Assembly (NCBI GenBank): GCA_965243255.1
Contig: CBDEUH010000004.1
Location: 496,001 to 560,000, forward strand
Origin: Bin87 sp965243255
Lineage (GTDB): Bacteria > Chloroflexota > Dehalococcoidia > Lucifugimonadales > UBA3495
Reading direction: 5' to 3'
Length of the DNA: 64,000 bases
Shown here in pieces: positions 40,625 to 48,786 of the stretch; the first letter of the stretch is position 1; each line of letters begins with the position of its first letter. The notes below the pieces were generated by a model. It was not told the origin of the DNA, did not search any database, and worked only from the letters and a program-made list of their open reading frames with translations. The position numbers were made by a program, and so were the translations under genes.

Positions 40625-40689
40625 GAATGCGCAAAGGCACTCCGTCCGGTCGGAGAGGGGGTTAACGAAAGGGTGATGCCGGCGGGTCA
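40625..40689 (-). pseudogene. Decayed N-terminal copy of the GIY-YIG gene
   Basis: From an ATG at 40689 the minus strand encodes MTRRHHPFVNPLSDRTECL, closely matching MTRQHHPYVNPASGNPECL of the gene at 39731. DNA similarity fades after about 65 bp. The rest of the gene is absent, so this is a remnant of a duplication. Confidence 0.65.
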
Positions 40690-40819
40690 TGAGGGACTCC
40701 AAACTGGGGTGTGTTGACAAAGTGAGGGATGGCCTGTAAATCAGCCACAGAGAGGCGATTGTTGGGGCCGAGTGGCGCTGGGTCGTTTCGCTGGACAAAC
40801 CGGCTGAGAGGAGGCGAAA

Positions 40820-41146
40820 ATGAGGCTGCTCGCAATCGCCATGGGTTGCCTGCTGGCAGTATCGCTAGTCATCGCCTGCGGTGGCGGACCCAGCGACGAA
40901 GAGGTCGAGGCCAAAGGCTACGAAATCGCGGGGCGAGCCATACCGCTGATGATGGAGGCCGGGTTCAGCTCTGATCCAGAATGCCAGGACATCTTCAACC
41001 GGTTCGAGTCGGATTTGGATCTCGATGAGGACGCTGCGGACCAGATGAGCAACCGCGAAATCATGTCTGAACTGAAGAAGGCCGAAAAGCAACTCGATGA
41101 TTTTGAGGATGAGCTTCGCGAAGCTCAGTGCGTCAATGGAAACTAA
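40820..41146 (+). CDS. Small lipoprotein
   Basis: 108 residues. Signal peptide with lipobox SLVIAC followed by GGG, Cys near 20. The mature part is acidic and helical (MSNREIMSELKKAEKQLDDFEDELREAQC). GAGAGGAGGCGAAA gives a strong RBS. No family recognised. Followed 10 bp later by another short gene. Confidence 0.7.
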   Translation: MRLLAIAMGCLLAVSLVIACGGGPSDEEVEAKGYEIAGRAIPLMMEAGFSSDPECQDIFNRFESDLDLDEDAADQMSNREIMSELKKAEKQLDDFEDELREAQCVNGN

Positions 41147-41156
41147 GGATTGAGCC

Positions 41157-41477
41157 ATGAACAACTGCCGCTTTTTCGGGAAAATCGTGAGTTTTCAAGA
41201 AGGAGTAGATTACCTGGACAGGCCCGAACTCACGGTCGGCATTTTGGTCGAGGGGGGAATCGAACCGATCACGGTATTCACCCAACTAGTGGGAGACGAG
41301 GAAGAGTATCTCCGCGGCAAGGTCGAACAAGGCACTCAAATTATGCTCGTCGGCTCGATTCGCATAGGAACTCCCCTTGACGAAACTTCTGATTCTCCAT
41401 GTGTCATAGTGGATGGGCCAGAAGCTACCTTGGTCGAGGATCTGCCGCGGATTGGAGACCAGGAGCAGGCGAGCTAG
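41157..41477 (+). CDS. Hypothetical protein, possibly OB-fold-like
   Basis: 106 residues. Alternating strands (FFGKIVSFQEG, LTVGILVEGGIEPITVFTQLVG, GTQIMLVGSIRIG) resemble the beta pattern of small single-strand-binding OB folds, but no motif proves it. It starts 10 bp after the lipoprotein gene and has an ATTGAGCC upstream that is only a weak RBS. Confidence 0.5.
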   Translation: MNNCRFFGKIVSFQEGVDYLDRPELTVGILVEGGIEPITVFTQLVGDEEEYLRGKVEQGTQIMLVGSIRIGTPLDETSDSPCVIVDGPEATLVEDLPRIGDQEQAS

Positions 41478-41559
41478 CGGGTTTATGGCTGTAGACTCGA
41501 TTCTGAATTTAGAGTCGACTTAGGCGCCGTTTCGAGGGTGCGACCTGTAGGTCGAGCGA

Positions 41560-42135
41560 GTGAACTTCATGAATGGTGAATACAACGTTGAGCGGGCCCA
41601 GTTCGATTTGGAGACTTTTCAGCAAATCCTCACAGCAATGGACGAGTACTACGTCCTCCCTTGGCGGTTCACTCCGGATGCAGCGAACACTCAGCCCGAA
41701 ACGGTCCGGCCTTGGGATCTACCTGACATGCCGGACGTAACTGTGGATGTCTGGCGGTACCACATCGGTTTCGCCATCAACCGTGGTTTCGTCGAATGTT
41801 GGAAGCCTGACCCACACGTACCCCGTTCCATGGAGTATTTCGACTCCGTCAACTTTCAAATTGAGCAGCAAATCATCCAAGACGAGCTCCACATTAGGCC
41901 ACCGTGTCGAGGCACGGATGCAACGGTCTCATCCAATCTAGCCCCGGCAAGGCTGACCTACGCTGGGAAAGAGTTCATCGACAACCTCAATAACCGTCAG
42001 GTCAAAGAGAGAGCGGTCGAAGCGCTAACCAAGTGGGGAATACCAGCCATGATGCATGTGGTTTTGGAGGCGGGAAAGACTCTCCTAGGAACGGATACCC
42101 AGGCACGGGACCCATTGCCATCTCCTTCCACGTAA
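41560..42135 (+). CDS. DUF2513-like hypothetical protein
   Basis: About 191 residues from GTG 41560 (188 from ATG 41569). The order FDLETFQQILTAMDEYY, VWRYHIGFAINRGFVE, and PARLTYAGKEFIDNLNN...VKERAVEALTKWG follows the DUF2513 pattern found in phages and mobile elements: helix, YHL.LL..AG, RLTW.GH.FLD. The function is unknown. Base composition is visibly less GC-rich than the backbone. Confidence 0.5.
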   Translation: MNFMNGEYNVERAQFDLETFQQILTAMDEYYVLPWRFTPDAANTQPETVRPWDLPDMPDVTVDVWRYHIGFAINRGFVECWKPDPHVPRSMEYFDSVNFQIEQQIIQDELHIRPPCRGTDATVSSNLAPARLTYAGKEFIDNLNNRQVKERAVEALTKWGIPAMMHVVLEAGKTLLGTDTQARDPLPSPST

Positions 42136-42186
42136 CTCCGACAAATCAGTACGACTCCGCCAGTGTAAGGCGATCGGCCTGCTACC

Positions 42187-42192
42187 TATAAT
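42187..42192 (+). promoter_or_regulatory. -10 box for the ParB-like/Dam operon
   Basis: A perfect TATAAT is 38 bp before the ParB-like ATG. The -35 region is poor (TGTAAG at 17 bp). Confidence 0.45.
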
Positions 42193-42229
42193 GTCGACAC
42201 CCCCTATATCCGATTGATTTGGAGTCGAT

Positions 42230-43573
42230 ATGCCGGATTTTGCGATGGTTCCCGTCACCAACCTATTGGTGGACGAACAGAACCCACGCCTGTCTCAACC
42301 TAGTAGCGGCCAGAGAGAGGCGATACGGGCTTTGGCCGAAACCCAGGGGCGCAAACTCCAAGCATTGGCCCGCGATATTGTGGACCACGGGTTGGACCCC
42401 AGCGATCTCATCATAGTCATGCCTTTCGGCAGGAACGCGGACCGGTTCGCGGTCCTCGACGGCAATCGGAGGCTTACGGCGCTCCGGGCGTTGGAAAGTC
42501 CCGAGTTGCTGGCCGACATCGTCCCGGCCGCCGTATTAAACGCGATCCGTCGGTTGGGGGACCGATACAAGGACGCCCCTATCCAAGAGGTCCAGTGCGT
42601 GGTCTTCGACACTCGAGACGAAGCGAATCATTGGATCGAACTTCGTAACGCTGGCGAAGCTGGCGGCGCGGGACCGGTTCAATGGGGGTCGGACGAAAAA
42701 GACAGGTTTCGCGCGCGCAACGGTGGGAGGCCCAATCCGGCGACCCAATTACTGGATTTCTTGGAGAACCGGGGAGACATTACGCACGAGCAGCGGCGAG
42801 ATACTGCTACTACCACTCTCACGCGCATCCTGGGATCGCCGGACATTCGCCCCAAGTTAGGTCTAGAGCTTTCGAATGGCGAGCTATACGCGGTTGGCGA
42901 TGTCGATCAAGTTGCCAACGCAGCGAAGTACATCGTTACTGAGATAAACGAGCGGAGGCTGGACGTCACTCACGTCTACACGAAAGAGCAAAGGACAGAA
43001 TTTGCTCAACGGCTGTCCCCCGAGATAACAGTGACGCGGACGGCAGAGCAGGGAGCAGGCTCGCCTTTGAGGTCCGAACCTGATCCGAACCGGGAAGAGC
43101 AAGCTAGTCACGTGGTCCAAAGAGACAGACCACCTCGGTCCCGCCTGATACCAGACGAATGTGCTCTCAATGTGACTGACCCACGAACCCACGACATCGA
43201 AAGGGAGTTGCGTTCCTTAAGTCTCATCAGGAATCCGAATGCCGTAGCGGTTCTTTTCAGGGTTTTCATCGAAATGAGCGTGGACTCGTACATAGCCAGG
43301 GAGGGTATTCAGATTCAGCAGCGAGGCACGAGAAGGCCTTCCCTCAACGAAAAGCTCAATGGGGCGGTCGACCATTTGACCCATCATCAGAAGCTTACGA
43401 GAGGACAAGCAGCTCCGGTCAGACGAGCGACGACCGCCCAATCGTTCCTCGACCCTTCCGTGGATTTGATGCACCATTGGGTGCACAATCAGCACATGTC
43501 GCCAGTAGCGGCTGACCTCAGGTCCCACTGGAACAATCTCCAGGCATTCTTGACCGCACTCTGGGCTCAGTAA
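42230..43573 (+). CDS. ParB/Srx-fold protein paired with an adenine methylase
   Basis: 447 residues. The N-terminal 110 residues follow the ParB N-terminal fold: VTNLLVDEQNPRLSQP, LIIVMPFGRNADRFAVLDGNRRLTALRAL, with the GNRR box near 78. The middle (about 120-300) is helical with no assigned domain. The C-terminal part (about 330-440) has a conserved-looking FRVFIEMSVDSYI segment. GATTTGGAGTCGAT precedes the ATG. ParB-fold proteins bind or nick DNA, and some hydrolyse CTP. The Dam-like gene follows after 40 bp on the same strand. Confidence 0.7.
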   Translation: MPDFAMVPVTNLLVDEQNPRLSQPSSGQREAIRALAETQGRKLQALARDIVDHGLDPSDLIIVMPFGRNADRFAVLDGNRRLTALRALESPELLADIVPAAVLNAIRRLGDRYKDAPIQEVQCVVFDTRDEANHWIELRNAGEAGGAGPVQWGSDEKDRFRARNGGRPNPATQLLDFLENRGDITHEQRRDTATTTLTRILGSPDIRPKLGLELSNGELYAVGDVDQVANAAKYIVTEINERRLDVTHVYTKEQRTEFAQRLSPEITVTRTAEQGAGSPLRSEPDPNREEQASHVVQRDRPPRSRLIPDECALNVTDPRTHDIERELRSLSLIRNPNAVAVLFRVFIEMSVDSYIAREGIQIQQRGTRRPSLNEKLNGAVDHLTHHQKLTRGQAAPVRRATTAQSFLDPSVDLMHHWVHNQHMSPVAADLRSHWNNLQAFLTALWAQ

Positions 43574-43613
43574 TGGAGTATAGACAAACCGAACCTTCGC
43601 ATTCCGAATAGCC

Positions 43614-44540
43614 ATGCCATACTACACACCCCTCCGTTACCCCGGTGGGAAACGACGCCTATTTGGCGTCGTTACAAGTCTGCTGGAAGCGAACGGCTTG
43701 AGCGGGATCCATTATACCGAGCCCTACGCTGGTGGTGCTGCGGTAGCCTTGGCACTACTTTTTGAAGAGTACGCCTCGACTATCCACCTCAATGATTTGA
43801 GCCGTCCTATTTTCGCCTTTTGGCACTCGGTCCTACACGCCGCTGACGACCTTTGCGAGCGTGTCGAGAATACTCCCGTCACCATGGATGAGTGGGATAG
43901 GCAGCGCGCCGTGCTGGAATCTAGCCAAGACGCAGACATGAAAGACCTCGGGTTCGCGACGCTGTTCCTCAACCGGACTAATCGATCGGGAATCATCACC
44001 GGAGGAGTGATCGGCGGCAGGATGCAGAAGGGGGCGTGGGGTATCACAGCCAGGTTCAACAAGCAAGAAATAATCAGGCGCATCGAAAAAGTGGAGCGAT
44101 ACCGCACGCGGATTTCGCTGAGCCAAATGGATGCTGCAGATTTTGTCGATCAGCAGATGGCGTCGCTGGGTGCAAACAGCTTTACCTTTCTTGACCCGCC
44201 TTACATAGAAAACGGCAAGGGCCTGTACCTGAACGATTACACCGCCGAAGGTCACATAGCGTTGGCTACCACAGTGTCAAAACTCGAGATCCCATGGATC
44301 TGCACCTATGACCGAGCCGCCATCGAGCTCGGTTTATTTGGGAGGCACCGAAGGATCGACTACGGGTTGCCCTATATGGCCCAGGGTCGACACAAAGGGG
44401 GAGAGGTGATGTTCATCTCGAACGGCGTATCTCTTCCGCCCGAATGGTTGGGCGCAGAAGGACCGTTTCGGATCACACCGCCGCGGAGCACGTACAAACT
44501 GCTCGGAACTCTGACACAACCAACCCGGATTCCCGCCTGA
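43614..44540 (+). CDS. D12-class (Dam-like) N6-adenine DNA methyltransferase
   Basis: 308 residues. LRYPGGKRRLFGVV at 7-20 (AdoMet motif FxGGK type), TEPYAGGAAVALALLFEEY, HLNDLSRPIFAFWHSV, and catalytic DPPY near 194 (FTFLDPPYIENGKG) define the alpha-class D12 family. It methylates adenine N6; GATC is a common but unproven target. No restriction nuclease adjoins it. It is followed by a strong terminator, so it ends the ParB-like operon. Confidence 0.88.
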   Translation: MPYYTPLRYPGGKRRLFGVVTSLLEANGLSGIHYTEPYAGGAAVALALLFEEYASTIHLNDLSRPIFAFWHSVLHAADDLCERVENTPVTMDEWDRQRAVLESSQDADMKDLGFATLFLNRTNRSGIITGGVIGGRMQKGAWGITARFNKQEIIRRIEKVERYRTRISLSQMDAADFVDQQMASLGANSFTFLDPPYIENGKGLYLNDYTAEGHIALATTVSKLEIPWICTYDRAAIELGLFGRHRRIDYGLPYMAQGRHKGGEVMFISNGVSLPPEWLGAEGPFRITPPRSTYKLLGTLTQPTRIPA

Positions 44541-44591
44541 CAACTCCCGGAACCCCTGTGGTATTTTGAAATAGTCGTACCCAGCGACTCG

Positions 44592-44623
44592 CCGGCGGAG
44601 CGAAAGAACTCCGCCGGTTTTTT
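44592..44623 (+). terminator. Rho-independent terminator after the Dam-like gene
   Basis: CCGGCGGAG (44592-44600) and CTCCGCCGG (44609-44617) form a perfect 9-bp stem with an 8-nt loop, followed by six T. Confidence 0.9.
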
Positions 44624-44685
44624 CGTTCCGCCTGAGGGCGAACCCAGTTGAGTCCGGCAAAAGCCTCTCACCCAAGCGTTTTCGC

Positions 44686-45087
44686 TTGGGTCGGGGGCCA
44701 ACGGAGACGTATGGCCAAGAAAAGGTCGACCCAATCCAGGAACTGCAGCGGCAGTTCAGCGCCCGCGCCGCCGCGGCCATCGCCAGGCTACCCAGCCAGA
44801 CCCTCGGCCCCGGCATGCGCGTCCGCCTGGCGGCGGCTTTGAAAGCGGTAGCCTCCACGCTGGAGCGGCGGGCCAAGGTCGAAGCCCAGGGGCATCTCTC
44901 CAAGCGCAAACGCCGGTGGACCGACGCCGGCGTCGAGTTCTACCCAGTGCCGGAGGAATCGAAACCGGCGCTGAGGACTGAGGTGGCGGCGGAACTGCTG
45001 CCGCAGAAGAAGTATCCCCAGGCCTGGGGAACCAGCAACACCGGCGGCAACGTGTCCATCACGTTGGGGGCGCTGGACGACGAGTAG
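44686..45087 (+). CDS. Hypothetical protein with uncertain start, perhaps frameshifted
   Basis: About 133 residues from a TTG. The well-supported part begins near 44728 (DPIQELQRQFSARAAAAIARLPSQTL) and is basic and helical, ending ITLGALDDE. An ATG with good GGAGACGT RBS at 44710 (MAKKR) is in another frame, so a single-base loss in the AAGAAAAGG run may have displaced the start. It sits before the capsid-like fragment and may be a phage structural remnant. Confidence 0.45.
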   Translation: MGRGPTETYGQEKVDPIQELQRQFSARAAAAIARLPSQTLGPGMRVRLAAALKAVASTLERRAKVEAQGHLSKRKRRWTDAGVEFYPVPEESKPALRTEVAAELLPQKKYPQAWGTSNTGGNVSITLGALDDE

Positions 45088-45126
45088 CATCCTGCAGCGG
45101 ATGTGTGGGTGAACCGGAGGAAGGGG

Positions 45127-45753
45127 ATGCTGAAATCCCACGAGGTCATTCAGGAGATCAAGGCCATTGAGGCGCGTCAGGAGGCGTTGGCCGCCGAGCT
45201 GAACGCCATGCAAGAGGTGCGGGACGACGACGCCGGCTACGAGCAGTACAGCGCCGAACGCCGCGCCAAGGTCCGGGGGATGAACGCCGAAACCGATAAG
45301 ATGGCCGAGGCGACCCAGCGGTGCAACGTGTTGCGGCTGGAGGAAGACCGGGACGCCCAGGCCGCCATGGCCAGGCACGCCGACGTGACCTCGGAGTCCT
45401 GGACCGCCGAACTCCGCGAGTTTCGCGCCCTGGGCCAGAGGGTGAACATCGGCCACTACATCGCCGCCGCCGAGCGTGAGCGGGACGTAGAGGGCGAGGC
45501 CCGTGAGTACAAGCAGGCCGCCCTGGGCGACGACGCCAAGCCGGAGGAATTCCCTCTGGAGATGCTGCTGTACCGTGAGGAGGCCTTCGACCTGGAAGCC
45601 CGGGTGCAGGCCGAGATGCGCGCAGTAATCACCGGCGCCGCGGCAGGCGACGCACATCCGCCGCAGCCCACATCACGAGGCCGTCATACACCGTCTAAGC
45701 GGGATTCCAGCATCGAGCGCAGCTCCGTGAAGTCCACAGGTTTCACCACGTAG
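45127..45753 (+). pseudogene. Probable truncated phage major-capsid-like N-terminal region
   Basis: 208 residues from ATG 45127 (CCGGAGGAAGGGG). Residues 1-100 are a long charged coiled-coil-like helix (EIKAIEARQEALAAELNAMQ). The following ELREFRALGQRVNIGHYIAAAERERDVEGEAREYKQAALG...FPLEML resembles the start of HK97-type major capsid proteins after the delta domain. The shell domain is missing: the frame ends in low-complexity sequence that overlaps the convergent response-regulator gene by 70 bp. Assignment by pattern only. Confidence 0.4.
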
Positions 45754-46076
45754 CCTTCCGCGCCCAAATCCGCGGCCCGTTTCATGCGCTCCCCGTCGCC
45801 ATAGGCGGAAACCACCACCGAGGGTATCAGAGGGTCCAGGCCGGACAGCGCGTCCAGCAGCGCGAAGCCATCCATCTCCGGCATGTTGAGGTCGGTGAGA
45901 ATCAAATGGACGTTGTCCGATTCGCGCTCCAGAAGTCCCAGAGCTTCCTTGCCGGAGCGCGCGAACCGAAAGTCGTAGCGACCCGCACGTATGTCGCGGC
46001 GCATGCGCTGACGGATGAGAACCTCAACGTCGGCTTCGTCGTCAACCACAAGAACGGTGATGGCTTCCAGTGTCAC
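45684..46076 (-). CDS. Stand-alone response regulator receiver protein
   Basis: About 130 residues, one receiver domain. TVLVVDDEADVE holds the acidic pair, LILTDLNMPEMDG the phospho-acceptor Asp, SVVVSAYGD the Thr/Ser switch position and YVVKPVD the Lys. There is no output domain, so it acts by protein contact (CheY-like). GTG 46076 follows AGGAGGTTCCC. Its promoter is flanked by a long inverted repeat. No kinase is directly beside it. Confidence 0.85.
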   Translation of the reverse strand: MTLEAITVLVVDDEADVEVLIRQRMRRDIRAGRYDFRFARSGKEALGLLERESDNVHLILTDLNMPEMDGFALLDALSGLDPLIPSVVVSAYGDGERMKRAADLGAEGYVVKPVDFTELRSMLESRLDGV

Positions 46077-46099
46077 GGGAACCTCCTGATAGTGAGCGT

Positions 46100-46180
46100 C
46101 GCGGCGACCTGACGCCAGGCGCCCATTTAAACACGGCAAGCTATTGTACCAACCAGGCCAAACGACGTCAGGTCGCCGCG
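46100..46180 (-). promoter_or_regulatory. 15-bp perfect inverted repeat flanking the response-regulator promoter
   Basis: CGCGGCGACCTGACG (46100-46114) is exactly complementary to CGTCAGGTCGCCGCG (46166-46180), with a 51-bp spacer. On the minus strand CTGACG (46171-46166), 17 bp, TACAAT (46148-46143) form a promoter that fires into the regulator gene. The -35 is inside the right arm and the left arm is in the leader. Confidence 0.55.
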
Positions 46181-46486
46181 CCAGCCAAACACCTGGGGAA
46201 GGAACGGTCCGGCGAATCGTATCCTCCCGTTGGATGAACGTCCAACGCAGATGGGAAGTAGAAAACCCAGTGGCAACCTTTGAAACGGCAGCCAGCGCTT
46301 ACCGGCAACGCGGACGCCACGTGTGCTCATTCGTGATGGTCCTCGAAGAGGTGAAACGGTACCTGCCACTCCGGACTACGGAGGACTCCAACAGGATCGT
46401 GTTCACGAACCGGAACCCTACTGTCAAGGGCTACCGTGTCTGGTGACCAGCGGGCAACCGCCAGGCCTGACATACCTATGTCGGCG
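46181..46486. other. Gap without a convincing gene
   Basis: A plus-strand frame of about 100 codons (46144-46446) exists, but it has a poor start, overlaps the inverted repeat and shows no family pattern. It is treated as non-coding. Confidence 0.4.
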
Positions 46487-47080
46487 CTAGTCATCGGGGG
46501 TCGTATCCTGGGGCGGGTTCGGTTCGTCGCACAGGCGGCCCAGGAAATGCAGGCCCGGGAAGATGGCCAACACCCAGAGGGTGACGGCAATGCCGCGCAG
46601 CGCGCCGGACAGCGGTTGTCCCTTCACCCGAACGGTGACGTTCACCAACTGGGCTTTGTCCGTTGAGCGCGCAGACGGGTTCAGGTCGCCGCCATGTTGG
46701 CGGAGCCAGCCGATGGGATCCCTTTCCATGTCGTAAAGGAGGTGGAGATCGGCCTCGGGAACCACCAGGCTCCGTTCGGCGCCGGCCCGGTGGGGATACC
46801 AGCCTCGCTTGATGGCGATGTGGGCGAGGTGGTTGCGGAAGTGGGCGCGGTCGCGCTTATGGACGACAGCGGTAAAGGGGACGGCGGCGGCGTCATTGTG
46901 GCGAGAGGCCACGGCGACGAAGGGCGCGATGCCCTGGGTCTGGAGAGGGGGCAACGGACCTGGGTCGGCCAGTTGGGCATCCGGATGGATTGCCAGGTGC
47001 CAGAGGAAAAGGCCCAGGCCGGTCAGGACCATGAAGGTCATGAGCAGGAATGGTGGCAGGGGGCTTTTGGATTCTTGCAT
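46487..47080 (-). CDS. Hypothetical membrane protein
   Basis: 197 residues with two hydrophobic segments: PFLLMTFMVLTGLGLFLW near 10-28 and IAVTLWVLAIFPGLHFLG near 163-180. Between them is a soluble domain of about 130 residues (RAHFRNHLAHIAIKRGWYPHRAGAERSLVVPEADLHLLYDMERDP). AAGGAGAACACCC precedes the ATG. The family is not recognised. It may be carried with the element. Confidence 0.6.
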   Translation of the reverse strand: MQESKSPLPPFLLMTFMVLTGLGLFLWHLAIHPDAQLADPGPLPPLQTQGIAPFVAVASRHNDAAAVPFTAVVHKRDRAHFRNHLAHIAIKRGWYPHRAGAERSLVVPEADLHLLYDMERDPIGWLRQHGGDLNPSARSTDKAQLVNVTVRVKGQPLSGALRGIAVTLWVLAIFPGLHFLGRLCDEPNPPQDTTPDD

Positions 47081-47590
47081 GGGTGTTCTCCTTGGTAGCC
47101 GCGTTGACGGCTGGGATAGGGCTGACGTTGGGAATGAAATGCGGGCCGAGTGAGATGGCCAGCAAACGGGTCAGTATGTTGGCCGGCCAGTCTGACGGGC
47201 GGGAGGTAGGCATTACCTTCGAGTACGGTTGCGCCTTACGGGCCGGCACGGAGAGACTCCAGGGTTCATCGAGTCCTCAAACTTGCGAGGAAGGGCGCAA
47301 GTCGTTTACCAAGAGGCCGGTTGCGGCCGAACCCCTGTCGTACCCCAAGCGTTCAATTGCTTCGAAGCCAGAGGGCAGCAAGCCCGCTCTGGAGCAATGC
47401 AAGCAACAAACACGGGCCAACTGGGTTCCGGCGCCCGTGAAGCAAGGAATTCGGCATCTCTGTCGTCTGCAAGAGGCTCGCCTTTCCCGGCAAGCCGTTG
47501 GCCAATCTGTGGTGAGAAGAACAACAAACAACGGCGCTGACCCCGAATTCGCTAGGTGGCGGTGGCGCCGGCCGGCCTGACCGAAGTCGG
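47081..47590. other. Gap without a convincing gene
   Basis: Several overlapping open frames exist on both strands (for example 47229-47540 plus and 47306-47527 minus). None has an RBS and conserved pattern together. No function assigned. Confidence 0.4.
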
Positions 47591-47712
47591 CCATTCACCG
47601 AAAAATTGATGACACCAGCCCGTGGCGCTAGCGTCCAGTTGACTGCCACAATGATGGCGTCGCTGACTGACGGCGACGCCGGTCGCGCCTGACAGACGGG
47701 GCGGCCGGCTTA
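47591..47712. repeat. Dispersed 122-bp repeat, copy A
   Basis: About 80% identical without gaps (98 of 122 by eye) to 58677-58798. Best conserved are the first 40 bp (CCATTCACC, AAAATTGATGACACCAGCC) and the last 45 bp (CGGCGACGCCGG, CCTGACAGACGGG). Copy A lies immediately upstream of the MNT-HEPN gene. Confidence 0.75.
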
Positions 47713-47779
47713 CTGCCAAGTCCCACCCCAAGATCCTCAAAATCTCAGCCAGAGGCATTTCCTCACCGCGGGAGCCGAC

Positions 47780-48637
47780 ATGAACACTCCCCGCAGCGCT
47801 CCCGACCCTGTTGGCCTGGCCGTTGCCCGGAATATCCAGCAGATGGTGCATCCCGTGGAAATCATGCTGTGCGGGTCCCGCGCCGTTGGCGACCACCGAC
47901 CCGACTCCGACGTGGACCTCACGGCCATCGCTCTCGACGCCGACAGCGCCGAACGGACGAAAGCCGTGCTCAAGGAACTCCTGGCGGGGCAGTACGACGA
48001 CCCGGTGGTCAACGTAATGACCATCACGTTGGAGGAATTCCAAGACCAGGCGCCCCTGGCCCAGTCCTTCGCCGGCCAGACCGCCCGCTACGGTGTAACG
48101 CTGGACGGCAGGAGCCTGGACTACCGTCTCGACAGAGAGCCGGAGCCGATTGAGATACGGCAGTTGACCCTGCGCTGGCTCAGGTTAGCGGCGATGCACC
48201 TGGAAATGGTCAAGCACGTCCTCAAACGTCCCACGTTGTGGGGCGTCTATTTTCTGGGTCGAGAGGCCCAGTGGGGGCTGGAGCGTTCTTTCAAGGCACT
48301 ACTGGCCGCCGGCAACGACCCCGTCCGGTTCCGCCGGGACGCAGCGCTCCTGTGGCGGCACGTCGAAAGCACACGCTCCATCCTGGACCGTGAGGGTGCC
48401 CACGCCATTGAGAACCTGCTGGCAGCCACCGCGACACCGGACGGGCTCGGGTGCAGCCTCACGGCCTTCTCCCTGGCCTACCGGCGAGATACGGAGTACC
48501 CCAACCTGAGCGATGGAGAGTTGGACGAGGTCAAGCGTTGGATTAGGCCGGCAATCGCTGCCCTGATCACGGAGGCGCTGGCCCGGTCGGGAGCAACCAG
48601 AGACGACCTGCGTCGGGAACAGCGGCGCGCTTCATAA
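47780..48637 (+). CDS. MNT-HEPN fusion protein (nucleotidyltransferase plus HEPN-like domain)
   Basis: 285 residues. N-terminal minimal nucleotidyltransferase: MLCGSRAVGDHRPDSDVDLTAIAL near 30-52, the GSx(9-11)DxD pattern. The helical C-terminal half (from about 125: RQLTLRWLRLAAMHLEMVKHVL, EAQWGLERSFKALLAAG, FRRDAALLWRHVES) is HEPN-like with an R...H pair near 195-203. In HEPN/MNT toxin-antitoxin pairs the MNT partner AMPylates and silences the HEPN RNase. Here both are on one chain. GGGAGCCGAC precedes the ATG. It stands alone next to repeat A. Confidence 0.65.
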   Translation: MNTPRSAPDPVGLAVARNIQQMVHPVEIMLCGSRAVGDHRPDSDVDLTAIALDADSAERTKAVLKELLAGQYDDPVVNVMTITLEEFQDQAPLAQSFAGQTARYGVTLDGRSLDYRLDREPEPIEIRQLTLRWLRLAAMHLEMVKHVLKRPTLWGVYFLGREAQWGLERSFKALLAAGNDPVRFRRDAALLWRHVESTRSILDREGAHAIENLLAATATPDGLGCSLTAFSLAYRRDTEYPNLSDGELDEVKRWIRPAIAALITEALARSGATRDDLRREQRRAS

Positions 48638-48786
48638 TGCCACCTTACCGACCGGCGGTAGGGCGGCCCCCTTCGCCTACTCCGGCTGCGCCAGTCCGCC
48701 CCTGGGCATGCGGTAGCCGACGCAGGGCTCGGCGAGGATGCAGGCGGAATTGAGGGCGTCGTCGCGTTGCTCTTAGCGGAGGTTCT

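Noticed and set aside
46144..46446. A 100-codon plus-strand frame
   Set aside because: Starts at TTG inside the promoter/inverted-repeat region with no RBS and no recognisable features.
47229..47580. Overlapping open frames on both strands before repeat A
   Set aside because: No RBS, no family pattern, and the strands give equally poor candidates.
48645..48786. A short minus-strand stretch readable as a peptide ending GYRMPRGGLAQPE
   Set aside because: Too short and without a start; at most a gene remnant behind the NarL-like regulator.
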